In this document: positions 53,569 through 62,559 of the stretch, piece by piece
Numbering within the stretch: the stretch's first letter is position 1
How the letters are laid out: each line of letters begins with the position of its first letter
Assembly: GCA_964023275.1 (NCBI GenBank)
Contig: OZ029914.1
Span: 12,072,341 to 12,136,340 of the forward strand
DNA length: 64,000 bases
Direction: 5' to 3'
Source of the DNA: Norana najaformis
Taxonomy: Eukaryota > Annelida > Clitellata > Crassiclitellata > Hormogastridae
The notes under the pieces: generated by a model
Database searches by the model: none
The model's input: only the letters and a program-made list of their open reading frames with translations
What the model was told of the DNA's origin: nothing
Position numbers and translations under genes: made by a program

Positions 53569-55760
53569 CACTGGACAACAAATTTTTACAAAAGTCATGT
53601 TACTGAAATGAAATTAGTCAGTTCTTATCAATTTGTATGTGCTGAACACGAATATGACAGTGAAAATGCCGAATTGGCTCTAGTTTTTTTGTAATCTGAA
53701 ATGAAGTAATTTTATATCGCACAATGCATGCCAATAGTGATACACTTACAGTTAATATTTGTAAAAACCAGGTCATAGACTAGTTCTTAGATTTTTTTGC
53801 CTGTCTCTTGTACAGCTGTTCGGGAGCATCTCTGCGGAGTGTCCAGCAGTAGTCAGCCAACATTATAGTGGACCATTTTCCCTGGTACCTTTGCTCCATT
53901 GTTGCGATATCTTGATGAAAACGTTCGCCATGTTCGTCACTAACCATACCACAGTTGTCAGGGAAGAAATCCAGATGGGAATGAAGGAAATGCATCTTCA
54001 GAGACATATTGCATCGAAATTTCTGGTACTGCTTGAGCATGTCTTCTACTAGTTCCTTGTAGTTTTCTGCCCTAACATTCCCCAGAAAGTCTGTAGACAC
54101 TAGACGAAAAGCATTCCATGCTTGTTTCGCATCACCCTCCAGCAAGTTGTTGAAGCGGTCATCTTTGAAGAGTTCTCTAATCTGAGGACCCACAAAAACT
54201 CCCTCTTTAATCTTTGCTTCGCTGAGTCGAGGGAATTTTTCATGCAGGTATCGGAAAGCTGGCGAAGTGCGGTCCATGGCTTTCACGAAGTTCTTCACCA
54301 AACCTAGTTTGATGTGAAGGGGTGGTAGTAGGATTTTGTGAGCCTCGACCAGAGCTGGGTGCTGGATATTCTTCTGTCCAACTGCCATGTTTTGTCTGGG
54401 AGTCCATTCCTTCCGCACGTAGTGCAACTCTCTTGCTCGGCTATCCCACTCACACAAGAAACACATATATTTTGTATATCCTTGCTGCAGTCCCATTAAA
54501 ATGGCAACTACCTTCAAATCACCACACAGGTGCCATTTGTACCTGTTATAGTCAATGGAATGCAGTAGCTGTTTTAGGTTATCGTATGTCTCTTTCATGT
54601 GGACAGCATGCGCTAATGGAATAGATGGAAGACGGTTTCCATTGTGCAAAAGCACAGCCTTAAGACTCAGTGTTGAAGAGTCTACAAAGAGTCTCCATTC
54701 TTGTGGGTCATGAGTGATCTGTAAGGCATTCATGAGGTCGTCAATATTGGAACAGAATACCAGATTACCTTCCTTCATAAAGAAAGGTTCCAACTGCTGA
54801 TGGCGCTTTCTATATGAAGTAATTGTGACATCTTCTTCTAGAAGATTCCATTGTTGGAGTCTTGATCCTAGCAATTCTGCCTTGTTTTTGGATAAGTCCA
54901 AATCACGAACAAGGTCATTTAGTTCTTCCTGTGTTATTCTGTGTGGGGTTGATGATGCACCACAGTGAAAATCGGGATCACTGCACGCTGACGGACCAGG
55001 AGAAGAACATGTCGGCTCACCCTTGTCCTCATCAGATGAATCAAGGAAAATATATTCTGCTGGAGGTTCTGGAATAGGAAGTCCATCACCATGTGGAACT
55101 GGTCTCAATGCTGACGGAATGTTTGGGTAGACTATTGTCGACTTCTTTTGCTTCGTTATTCCACCGGAAAGAGGAGGAACCAAGCAGAAGTAACAGTCAT
55201 CTACGTGGTTGCTTTGCTCTCTCCACACCATGGGAACTGCAAACGGCATTGATGGTCTTTTGCCATTCAACCACTGTGAAAGCTGTGTTGTACATGTAGC
55301 ACAGCATATATGCGGGGCCCATGGCTTGTCTTGGTCACCAACCTTGCATTCGAAGTAAGCATGATATGCCTTCTTGACTTGATACATGTAAGTGATACTT
55401 TTCTTCTGGTTGGCAAATGTCACTTCCCCACAAATGTAACAAAAGTTGTCCACAGTATTTACGCACTTCCGAGGCATTACTGTTCTGTATTGTATCTAAA
55501 TGGATAAAGTAATAATAGTTTTATAAAACAGTAACTTAAACTGTCTCGCACAAAGTCTGTAATATTGTAAATGCTCAACCGTTCCGACTCGCTTTATATA
55601 GTACACTGCTGACGTCATCTTACGTCAGCAGCCGACTGGCTGTAGTTTTACATTGCATCAGAAAATGACGTAATCAACTGTGCATGATGTGTCCATGATG
55701 GGATTATGCAATGAGGTGGAATATTACATCATTCTAGACTTATTTAGGATATTGTCGCAG
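53569..55760 (-). mobile_element. CACTG-ended transposon, copy B (one end missing)
   Basis: Reverse orientation. The 3' end is intact (CACTGGACAACA at 53569), but the sequence stops at 55760, corresponding to position 44320 of copy A, so the outer 167 bases with the 5' TIR are gone. The remaining 2192 bases have the same length as in copy A. At the broken end a 15-bp word (tatttaggatattgt, 55741-55755) is repeated at 55765-55779 as filler. Without both TIRs the copy should not be mobile, though its gene is intact. Confidence 0.85.
53780..55477 (-). CDS. Putative DDE transposase, copy B (intact)
   Basis: 565 residues, apparently identical to the product of copy A (44603-46300), with all Cys pairs and the D266, D320, CxxC and E518 positions. 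The CRE/TATA promoter is retained upstream (55592-55631 on the minus strand). This copy could supply transposase in trans for copies A and C while being unable to move itself. Confidence 0.75.
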   Translation of the reverse strand: MPRKCVNTVDNFCYICGEVTFANQKKSITYMYQVKKAYHAYFECKVGDQDKPWAPHICCATCTTQLSQWLNGKRPSMPFAVPMVWREQSNHVDDCYFCLVPPLSGGITKQKKSTIVYPNIPSALRPVPHGDGLPIPEPPAEYIFLDSSDEDKGEPTCSSPGPSACSDPDFHCGASSTPHRITQEELNDLVRDLDLSKNKAELLGSRLQQWNLLEEDVTITSYRKRHQQLEPFFMKEGNLVFCSNIDDLMNALQITHDPQEWRLFVDSSTLSLKAVLLHNGNRLPSIPLAHAVHMKETYDNLKQLLHSIDYNRYKWHLCGDLKVVAILMGLQQGYTKYMCFLCEWDSRARELHYVRKEWTPRQNMAVGQKNIQHPALVEAHKILLPPLHIKLGLVKNFVKAMDRTSPAFRYLHEKFPRLSEAKIKEGVFVGPQIRELFKDDRFNNLLEGDAKQAWNAFRLVSTDFLGNVRAENYKELVEDMLKQYQKFRCNMSLKMHFLHSHLDFFPDNCGMVSDEHGERFHQDIATMEQRYQGKWSTIMLADYCWTLRRDAPEQLYKRQAKKSKN

Positions 55761-55780
55761 GCAATATTTAGGATATTGTG

Positions 55781-56524
55781 TTAGCTATCAAGTTCTAAGT
55801 CTTTATGGGAATTTTGCTGTACAACTATTTTTATTTTCGATTTCGTTATGATACCGTGCAACAAAACTCAAGTTAGCATGTCTCCTGTGGGCCCTAGTTT
55901 GAAGTCGTGTACATCAATTATTACTCAAATGACCAAATCATGTAAATATTCGTCTTAACCAGATTCTAGGCAGATTTTAAAGTGATGGCAGCTTCAAAGA
56001 CGAATGGATACGCTCCATTATCCTATGCTCATAAACCTTTACAACCTATAGGCACAACGACTTAGGTCGGATCATAGTCATCATAGTTGTAGAGTTTTAC
56101 ACTGAATGGTTCTGACATATTATGTAATGTAAGAGACATTTATAAAGGGCCTGTCAAGCACCTCACAAAAGCGCAGGTCACACGGCTGTCCAAGCCATCT
56201 ATGCAAGTACGTCTTAAGGTGGACAGAAAATGAATGTTGGGTTAAACTAAGAGGTAATAAACGAATGTTTAAAGGGAGGCACAATCAGCTAACTTACTGA
56301 CGTGAAATTTTCGAATTCTTCGACAAGACCTGCTGCTTCGCAGTTGGCAAGTGGCTTAAATCCTAGCCGTGACGAAGCCATTTGGATGCTGACTACGTAC
56401 TGGCTCTTAGACATTTCTCGCACCGTCTCGAACCCGCAATCGGTGGATTTTAGAACAAGTGCGCTACTGAATATGCCAACGTGTCGCGCCCATTAGACCA
56501 TTGCCTTAAGTACATGAATGGTTA
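55781..56524 (+). other. Gene 2 intron 2, middle part with SINE remnant
   Basis: Homologous to gene 1 intron at about 9120-9600. At 56420-56495, reading on the minus strand, there is a tRNA-like head with B box 'gggttcgagac' and an A-box-like 'tattcagtagcgcac', also present in gene 1 near 16960. No coding sequence. Confidence 0.6.
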
Positions 56525-58877
56525 CACTGGTCAACATAGAAATCGTTACTGACTGGAAAAGGCCCTAATGTGTAGCATCTTGGTGTGCTGAACACAAATA
56601 TAACCATAAAATTTTTTTATTGGCTCTCGTTTTGAAAATATTTCATATAGTTCATTTTTTATGTTTCACCATGTAAATTTATGTAGTAGGACTGCGACAA
56701 TATCCTAAATAAGTCTAGAATGATGTAATATTCCACCTCATTGCATAATCCCATCATGGACACATCATGCACAGTTGATTACGTCATTTTCTGATGCAAT
56801 GTAAAACTACAGCCAGTCGGCTGCTGACGTAAGATGACGTCAGCAGTGTACTATATAAAGCGAGTCGGAACGGTTGAGCATTTACAATATTACAGACTTT
56901 GTGCGAGACAGTTTAAGTTACTGTTTTATAAAACTATTATTACTTTATCCATTTAGATACAATACAGAACAGTAATACCTCGGAAGTGCGTAAATACTGT
57001 GGACAACTTTTGTTACATTTGTGGGGAAGTGACATTTGCCAACCAGAAGAAAAGTATCACTTATCAAGTCAAGAAGGCATATCATGCTTACTTCGAATGC
57101 AAGGTTGGTGACCAAGACAAGCCATGGGCCCCGCATATATGCTGTGCTACATGTACAACACAGCTTTCACAGTGGTTGAATGGCAAAAGACCATCAATGC
57201 CGTTTGCAGTTCCCATGGTGTGGAGAGAGCAAAGCAACCACGTAGATGACTGTTACTTCTGCTTGGTTCCTCCTCTTTCCGGTGGAATAACGAAGCAAAA
57301 GAAGTCGACAATAGTCTACCCAAACATTCCGTCAGCATTGAGACCAGTTCCACATGGTGATGGACTTCCTATTCCAGAACCTCCAGCAGAATATATTTTC
57401 CTTGATTCATCTGATGAGGACAAGGGTGAGCCGACATGTTCTTCTCCTGGTCCGTCAGCGTGCAGTGATCCCGATTTTCACTGTGGTGCATCATCAACCC
57501 CACACAGAATAACACAGGAAGAACTAAATGACCTTGTTCGTGATTTGGACTTATCCAAAAACAAGGCAGAATTGCTAGGATCAAGACTCCAACAATGGAA
57601 TCTTCTAGAAGAAGATGTCACAATTACTTCATATAGAAAGCGCCATCAGCAGTTGGAACCTTTCTTTATGAAGGAAGGTAATCTGGTATTCTGTTCCAAT
57701 ATTGACGACCTCATGAATGCCTTACAGATCACTCATGACCCACAAGAATGGAGACTCTTTGTAGACTCTTCAACACTGAGTCTTAAGGCTGTGCTTTTGC
57801 ACAATGGAAACCGTCTTCCATCTATTCCATTAGCGCATGCTGTCCACATGAAAGAGACATACGATAACCTAAAACAGCTACTGCATTCCATTGACTATAA
57901 CAGGTACAAATGGCACCTGTGTGGTGATTTGAAGGTAGTTGCCATTTTAATGGGACTGCAGCAAGGATATACAAAATATATGTGTTTCTTGTGTGAGTGG
58001 GATAGCCGAGCAAGAGAGTTGCACTACGTGCGGAAGGAATGGACTCCCAGACAAAACATGGCAGTTGGACAGAAGAATATCCAGCACCCAGCTCTGGTCG
58101 AGGCTCACAAAATCCTACTACCACCCCTTCACATCAAACTAGGTTTGGTGAAGAACTTCGTGAAAGCCATGGACCGCACTTCGCCAGCTTTCCGATACCT
58201 GCATGAAAAATTCCCTCGACTCAGCGAAGCAAAGATTAAAGAGGGAGTTTTTGTGGGTCCTCAGATTAGAGAACTCTTCAAAGATGACCGCTTCAACAAC
58301 TTGCTGGAGGGTGATGCGAAACAAGCATGGAATGCTTTTCGTCTAGTGTCTACAGACTTTCTGGGGAATGTTAGGGCAGAAAACTACAAGGAACTAGTAG
58401 AAGACATGCTCAAGCAGTACCAGAAATTTCGATGCAATATGTCTCTGAAGATGCATTTCCTTCATTCCCATCTGGATTTCTTCCCTGACAACTGTGGTAT
58501 GGTTAGTGACGAACATGGCGAACGTTTTCATCAAGATATCGCAACAATGGAGCAAAGGTACCAGGGAAAATGGTCCACTATAATGTTGGCTGACTACTGC
58601 TGGACACTCCGCAGAGATGCTCCCGAACAGCTGTACAAGAGACAGGCAAAAAAATCTAAGAACTAGTCTATGACCTGGTTTTTACAAATATTAACTGTAA
58701 GTGTATCACTATTGGCATGCATTGTGCGATATAAAATTACTTCATTTCAGATTACAAAAAAACTAGAGCCAATTCGGCATTTTCACTGTCATATTCGTGT
58801 TCAGCACATACAAATTGATAAGAACTGACTAATTTCATTTCAGTAACATGACTTTTGTAAAAATTTGTTGTCCAGTG
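56525..58877 (+). mobile_element. CACTG-ended transposon, copy C (complete ends)
   Basis: 2353 bp with both TIRs (CACTGGTCAACA and CACTGGACAACA) and a 3-bp duplication TTA. Six bases shorter than copy A because of one in-frame 6-bp deletion near the start of the gene. The gene 1 intron at 17040-17075 has no insertion. It is inserted just 90 bases before the third Ig exon of gene 2. Confidence 0.88.
56972..58666 (+). pseudogene. DDE transposase, copy C, start codon lost
   Basis: The frame is open and otherwise equal to copy A, but the ATG has become ATA at 56972 and two codons (Met-Tyr, after SIT) are deleted at about 57063. The next in-frame ATG is far into the Cys-rich domain, at MPFAVPM. 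The GTG at 56999 is not a plausible animal start. The element can probably be moved by protein from other copies but makes no full-length protein of its own. Confidence 0.78.
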
Positions 58878-58967
58878 TTATTTGTTAGTTGTATTATTTC
58901 TCTAGCAGCAATGTACATATGTGAAGTAGTTTGATACTTCAAAGCCTTTGGTATTTAATTCAATCAG

Positions 58968-59219
58968 ATGTCTTCAGCAGCAACGCCACAGTTAACTTGA
59001 CACTGAATGACGAAGTCAGTTGTTTTGCGAATACCAGCCAGTTATGCAGTTACAAATGGAAATGGTTCAGTGGCGATGATTCGATCACAGTGTCTAATAA
59101 TCAGACTTTAAAACCAAATAGACTTGGATCGCATCGGTGCGAAGCGACGTGTTTTATAGGGAACAAATCATGCACAGTGGAGCTGATGTATGCTGAGGTT
59201 TATTCTACTGTACGTGGAG
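58968..59219 (+). CDS. Gene 2 exon 3: Ig-like domain equivalent to gene 1 domain 3
   Basis: 252 nt, phase 1-1, acceptor aatcag| and donor G|GTAAGA. It contains VSCFAN, YKWKWFSG and GSHRCEATC, and the extra cysteines of the gene 1 domain (QLCSY, KSCTV). It is two codons longer at its end (VRGG). Joined to exon 2 it keeps frame, so the loss of the middle Ig exon is tolerated. Confidence 0.82.
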
Positions 59220-59631
59220 GTAAGAGTTTTTTTAAGTTCTATCACAAAATTTGGCTATGAATTGCTATGGTCATCGCAATTTCTTATCTTGCATGTTGTT
59301 GAGAGTTGTTCATCATAATTTGCAGCCATCGCTATGGTTTATTTTGAATTATGGATGCTTTCATATTAAAATTTCTCACGTGAAAATTTCTACATGGATG
59401 GGTCACTTTCAACTTTCCATTCCAAAACTATGCATTTAAAATCGACTGTTTTGCATGCTTTAGCACGTAGCTAGCTTTTTCTACACCCGTGGGAGATTTT
59501 TATAGTTGGTGTGTCTATAGCAGTCGCTTGAGCTGGACATGTATGTTGCAGAATATTTAAATCTATAACACAATTTATGAATTGCAATACAATTTTCTTA
59601 ATTTAACGAAGTTGTATATTTTTTGTTTTAG

Positions 59632-59759
59632 CTATCAGCGAAAATTATTTGTTGCCATTTTTGGTTCTTTTTACTCTGCCAGTGATTGCACTAATCGCTG
59701 TGGTCATATATCTCTGGAGGAAAAAGCAGTATGTAAAAACTTGGTTTACTAGAGTTTAA
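59632..59759 (+). CDS. Gene 2 last exon: TM helix and short tail
   Basis: PFLVLFTLPVIALIAVVIY is the membrane helix, followed by LWRKKQ. In gene 1 the donor CGTAAGT follows at this point; here it reads CAGTATGT, so the phase-1 donor is lost. Reading on gives YVKTWFTRV and a TAA at 59757-59759. A GTATGT one base further could still act as a donor but in phase 2, which would throw a phase-1 downstream exon out of frame. Confidence 0.65.
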
Positions 59760-60871
59760 ATTTCCTGTTTTCAGTAGTTTGCCTCTCCAACAATGCAACA
59801 CCAACGAAACTGATATCAACCAAGACACCTTAAGCATTTCCCTGAATCCATTTTGAATAAATATGTGGGTGTGTGCATGCTATAAAGGTAACGGAAGTTG
59901 GTAGGAAGAGGAAGACAGTTCGGTCGTGCAGGACAAATCGCTAATGAATGACGAACTCAAACAATTGTACACTTAAGGGTTGTTGTTGAACACACGGTTG
60001 ACAAGGTCGAGTTTCAAAGTGATTAGTGATGATTGATAGACTTGCAAGTGATTTCGTTGCTACACTATAAGTTGATAAGTTTTTACATGTTCTTAATTTA
60101 AAAAAAATTTGTACCCATTGCACTTCAGTCTTATTACGACCTTACTGTGCAAACACGATCTGCATTCGTTACAGGCGTCGGTATATACTGTAGAGATAGT
60201 TTTTGAAACATAATTTCACCTCTAACTCTGGAACATTATCTCCTGTTTCTCTGCATTCCACATCTCTACACTAGATTATGGTAGGTTCATATGAGGCTAG
60301 TCTGTATATAGCCTGGCTGGGTTTTCATTGGACCGCAAGCCTGCAACCTAATATTTTACTCCAAAAGTTAAATATGCTGTTCTGTAATACAATTGCTGAA
60401 TCTTCTTCAAACCCGAAGATCGTGAATGAAACGATTTAAATTATGCATACAATACAAGAGCTTAATATACATTATTTGGTGCTGTGTTGTGGCGTTTTGA
60501 AAACGCATTTCTGAAAGTAACGGCTTTCTATACGTTTTTGTTGATGGCTTGTTCGCAGTCCCTGTCTGTTGTTTTGTATATATCTTTGAATTACACTTTC
60601 GATATAATAGTGTCTCTCTTTCTGCCGTTCAGACTTTGCCTCAGTTGCTGTCTCTGTATGCTTGTCCATTGGTAGCATTTCCTTTCGCTGCCTTTGTCTC
60701 TTTCGCAGTTGTGATCACAACCACCACATTTCTCTCAATAGAGTTTAAATATACAAATTAAACAGTTAAAGAAACATTTCTTTTATTTTATAAGTGGGGA
60801 ATAATGTTATTAATTTGAAAAATAGCAGTATAAAATTTTAAGTACATTTCGGATTTATTTGTATTTTCATA
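59760..60871. other. Former intron, no cassette exon found
   Basis: 60485-60725 matches gene 1 intron 6 on both sides of its LINE. I found no match to the cassette unit (for example 'cctcaatgttttctta'), so gene 2 appears to lack cassettes. Confidence 0.55.
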
Positions 60872-61738
60872 TACACTTCCTGAGAAATACAAAACGGATC
60901 CAGTCTTAGTTCAGACGATCAAAACAAAAGCCGCGGAAGAGGGAAAAAATTCATCAAGGGTTTGAATATCTTGGAGAAAGAATTGTTTGTTGTGAGTGAA
61001 AGGAGTTCAGGGGTTGAAGTTTACGATTCGATGAAATTCAGTTTCAGTCGTCGATGGATTTTGACTGATTTAATTGATCCAAAGGACTTAGTATCCTGCA
61101 ACAAAAATAAATGTCTCTACCTCTCCAATCACAAAAACCACGGTCAGTTGAGTGAAATCTTGAGAGTTGATCCGAATGGAAAATTAATAAAGAATTGGTC
61201 AACAGGAGAAGATTGTGGTCATTTGTCTGTTACAGATGAATCGAATGTCGTTTTACCGCTTTTTCTTGAAAATAAATTAATTGTATATTCGCCATAGGGA
61301 CAATCGGTCCGTGAAATAAATCTCTCGTCAGACTCAGGTATTCGTCATCCATTGCATGCCATAAAACTGATCAATGGTCATTTTGTGGTCAGTCATGGCT
61401 ATGATGGTAAAGATCTGCATAGACTGTGTGTAGTGAATGGAGATGGACAACTTAAGAAGTCATTCGGTGGAAAATTTGGATCGACCATCCGACAAATGGA
61501 TCTTCCAGTCTATTTGGCCGTTGATGGAAATGCATTCGTGATGGTCGCTGATCGATGGAACAGACGAGTTTTGTTATTGGATTCAGATTTGAAATTTAAG
61601 AGAGAAATTCACTCAAATGAGGACTACAGATTTCTACTTCCTTCGCGAATTCTTCTGGATCAGATTAATGATCGACTGTTTATGGCTGACAAGGAATCGC
61701 ACGATCACTCGATTTTGATTTTACAGTTTCCTAAGTAA
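60872..61738 (+). pseudogene. Gene 2 propeller exon, inactivated
   Basis: Clearly homologous to gene 1 exon 7 (LFVVSERSSGVEVYD, GHFVVSHGYDG, FVMVADRWNRRVLLLD, RLFMADKE). Three faults: the acceptor AG has become AT (ttttcat), an indel shifts frame near 60945 in an A-run, and TAG interrupts at 61295-61297 where gene 1 has TCAGAG. The end is informative: it finishes ILQFPK and stop without any LINE fusion, showing the ancestral C-terminus. Confidence 0.85.
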
Positions 61739-62087
61739 AACATAATAACAATGATGATTTATTTTACATCTTTGTGGCTCACTGTGAATGTGACTCGGAA
61801 AAAGATGGACGGATTTTTTCTGCCATATTATATAATTGAGATTAGAATTTGTACTCCAAATCAAGGTAGTTTTAATAATTTTATCAATACACTGTACAAT
61901 TAACGTTTTTAAAAATTAATTATAAATCTGTAATCAAATGTCTTTATGTTTTAATTTAGGAAATTATTATAATTTGCTCAGAATTACTTCAGACTTGAAA
62001 TCATAACCATAGTGGGTCTATATGATGTCTAGCCGTTTTCCTGTCTAATTAAGTTTTATCACGTATATAAGTGCTTTGAATGAGTGA
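61739..62087. other. 3' flank of the receptor duplication
   Basis: Homologous to 37075-37430 ('catctttgtggc', 'aaattat..a.ttttgctcag', 'tttgaatgag'). No coding sequence. Confidence 0.7.
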
Positions 62088-62468
62088 ATGAATGGCTTTT
62101 TCAGTTCTGCTACGCATTTGCACGACTTTTTAAGAGTTAATTTTGAAAAGCCAAATCTATTTGAATCGTATTGCTACGAGATTTTACTTCTATATATGCG
62201 GTTGGCTCCCCATTCTGCAAGCAAACACGACAGAAACAGGTTGCTCATACAGAGGAGGCTGAGAAACTGCTTCAGGCACATTCAGACAATGAATTGGAAC
62301 AAGCGACTGAATGTGGAAAATATGAAAATATTCATTGGACAGGAACGTAGAGCAGTTGGTGTTATTCAAGATTATATTGATCAGCTGAAGACAATCTTAC
62401 GTAGCATGTATCGAAACCAAAATACTCTAAAATTTGAACACTCGGCTTCTCGTGAATTTGTGTTTTAA
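62088..62468 (+). CDS. Unrecognised 126-codon open frame
   Basis: Open frame from ATG to TAA with a basic middle (NRLLIQRRLRNCFRH). The first 40 codons overlap the duplicated 3' flank, where the counterpart at 37420-37600 is not open in this frame, so the ATG is doubtful. The second part (62225-62400) is not found elsewhere in the window. I do not recognise any domain; it may be chance or a degraded exon. Confidence 0.2.
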   Translation: MNGFFSSATHLHDFLRVNFEKPNLFESYCYEILLLYMRLAPHSASKHDRNRLLIQRRLRNCFRHIQTMNWNKRLNVENMKIFIGQERRAVGVIQDYIDQLKTILRSMYRNQNTLKFEHSASREFVF

Positions 62469-62559
62469 CCTTTAGAGCTAAAGAGAAACTTTTTGTCCTA
62501 AGCTGATATCGTCTATTGTAAAGCCTTAAATAACCATTTGTTCTTTGACTCTTTATTGA

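Larger units (their letters stand above)
52281..59759 (+). other. Receptor gene 2: two-Ig, short-tailed form
   Basis: Gene model: exons 52281-52341, 52676-52975, 58968-59219 and 59632-59759, all introns phase 1. The joined frame is 247 codons including the stop. It predicts a signal peptide, the Ig domains equivalent to 1 and 3 of gene 1, a TM helix and a tail of about 14 residues. The second Ig exon is missing. Intron 2 (about 6 kb) holds transposon copies B and C. Compared with gene 1, the cassette exon is not found and the propeller is a pseudogene, so a membrane-bound decoy or dead paralogue is possible. Confidence 0.68.

Noticed and set aside
56999-57001. GTG at 56999 as a start codon for transposase copy C
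   Set aside because: Animal genes do not normally start with GTG; comparison with copy A shows the true ATG was mutated to ATA at 56972.
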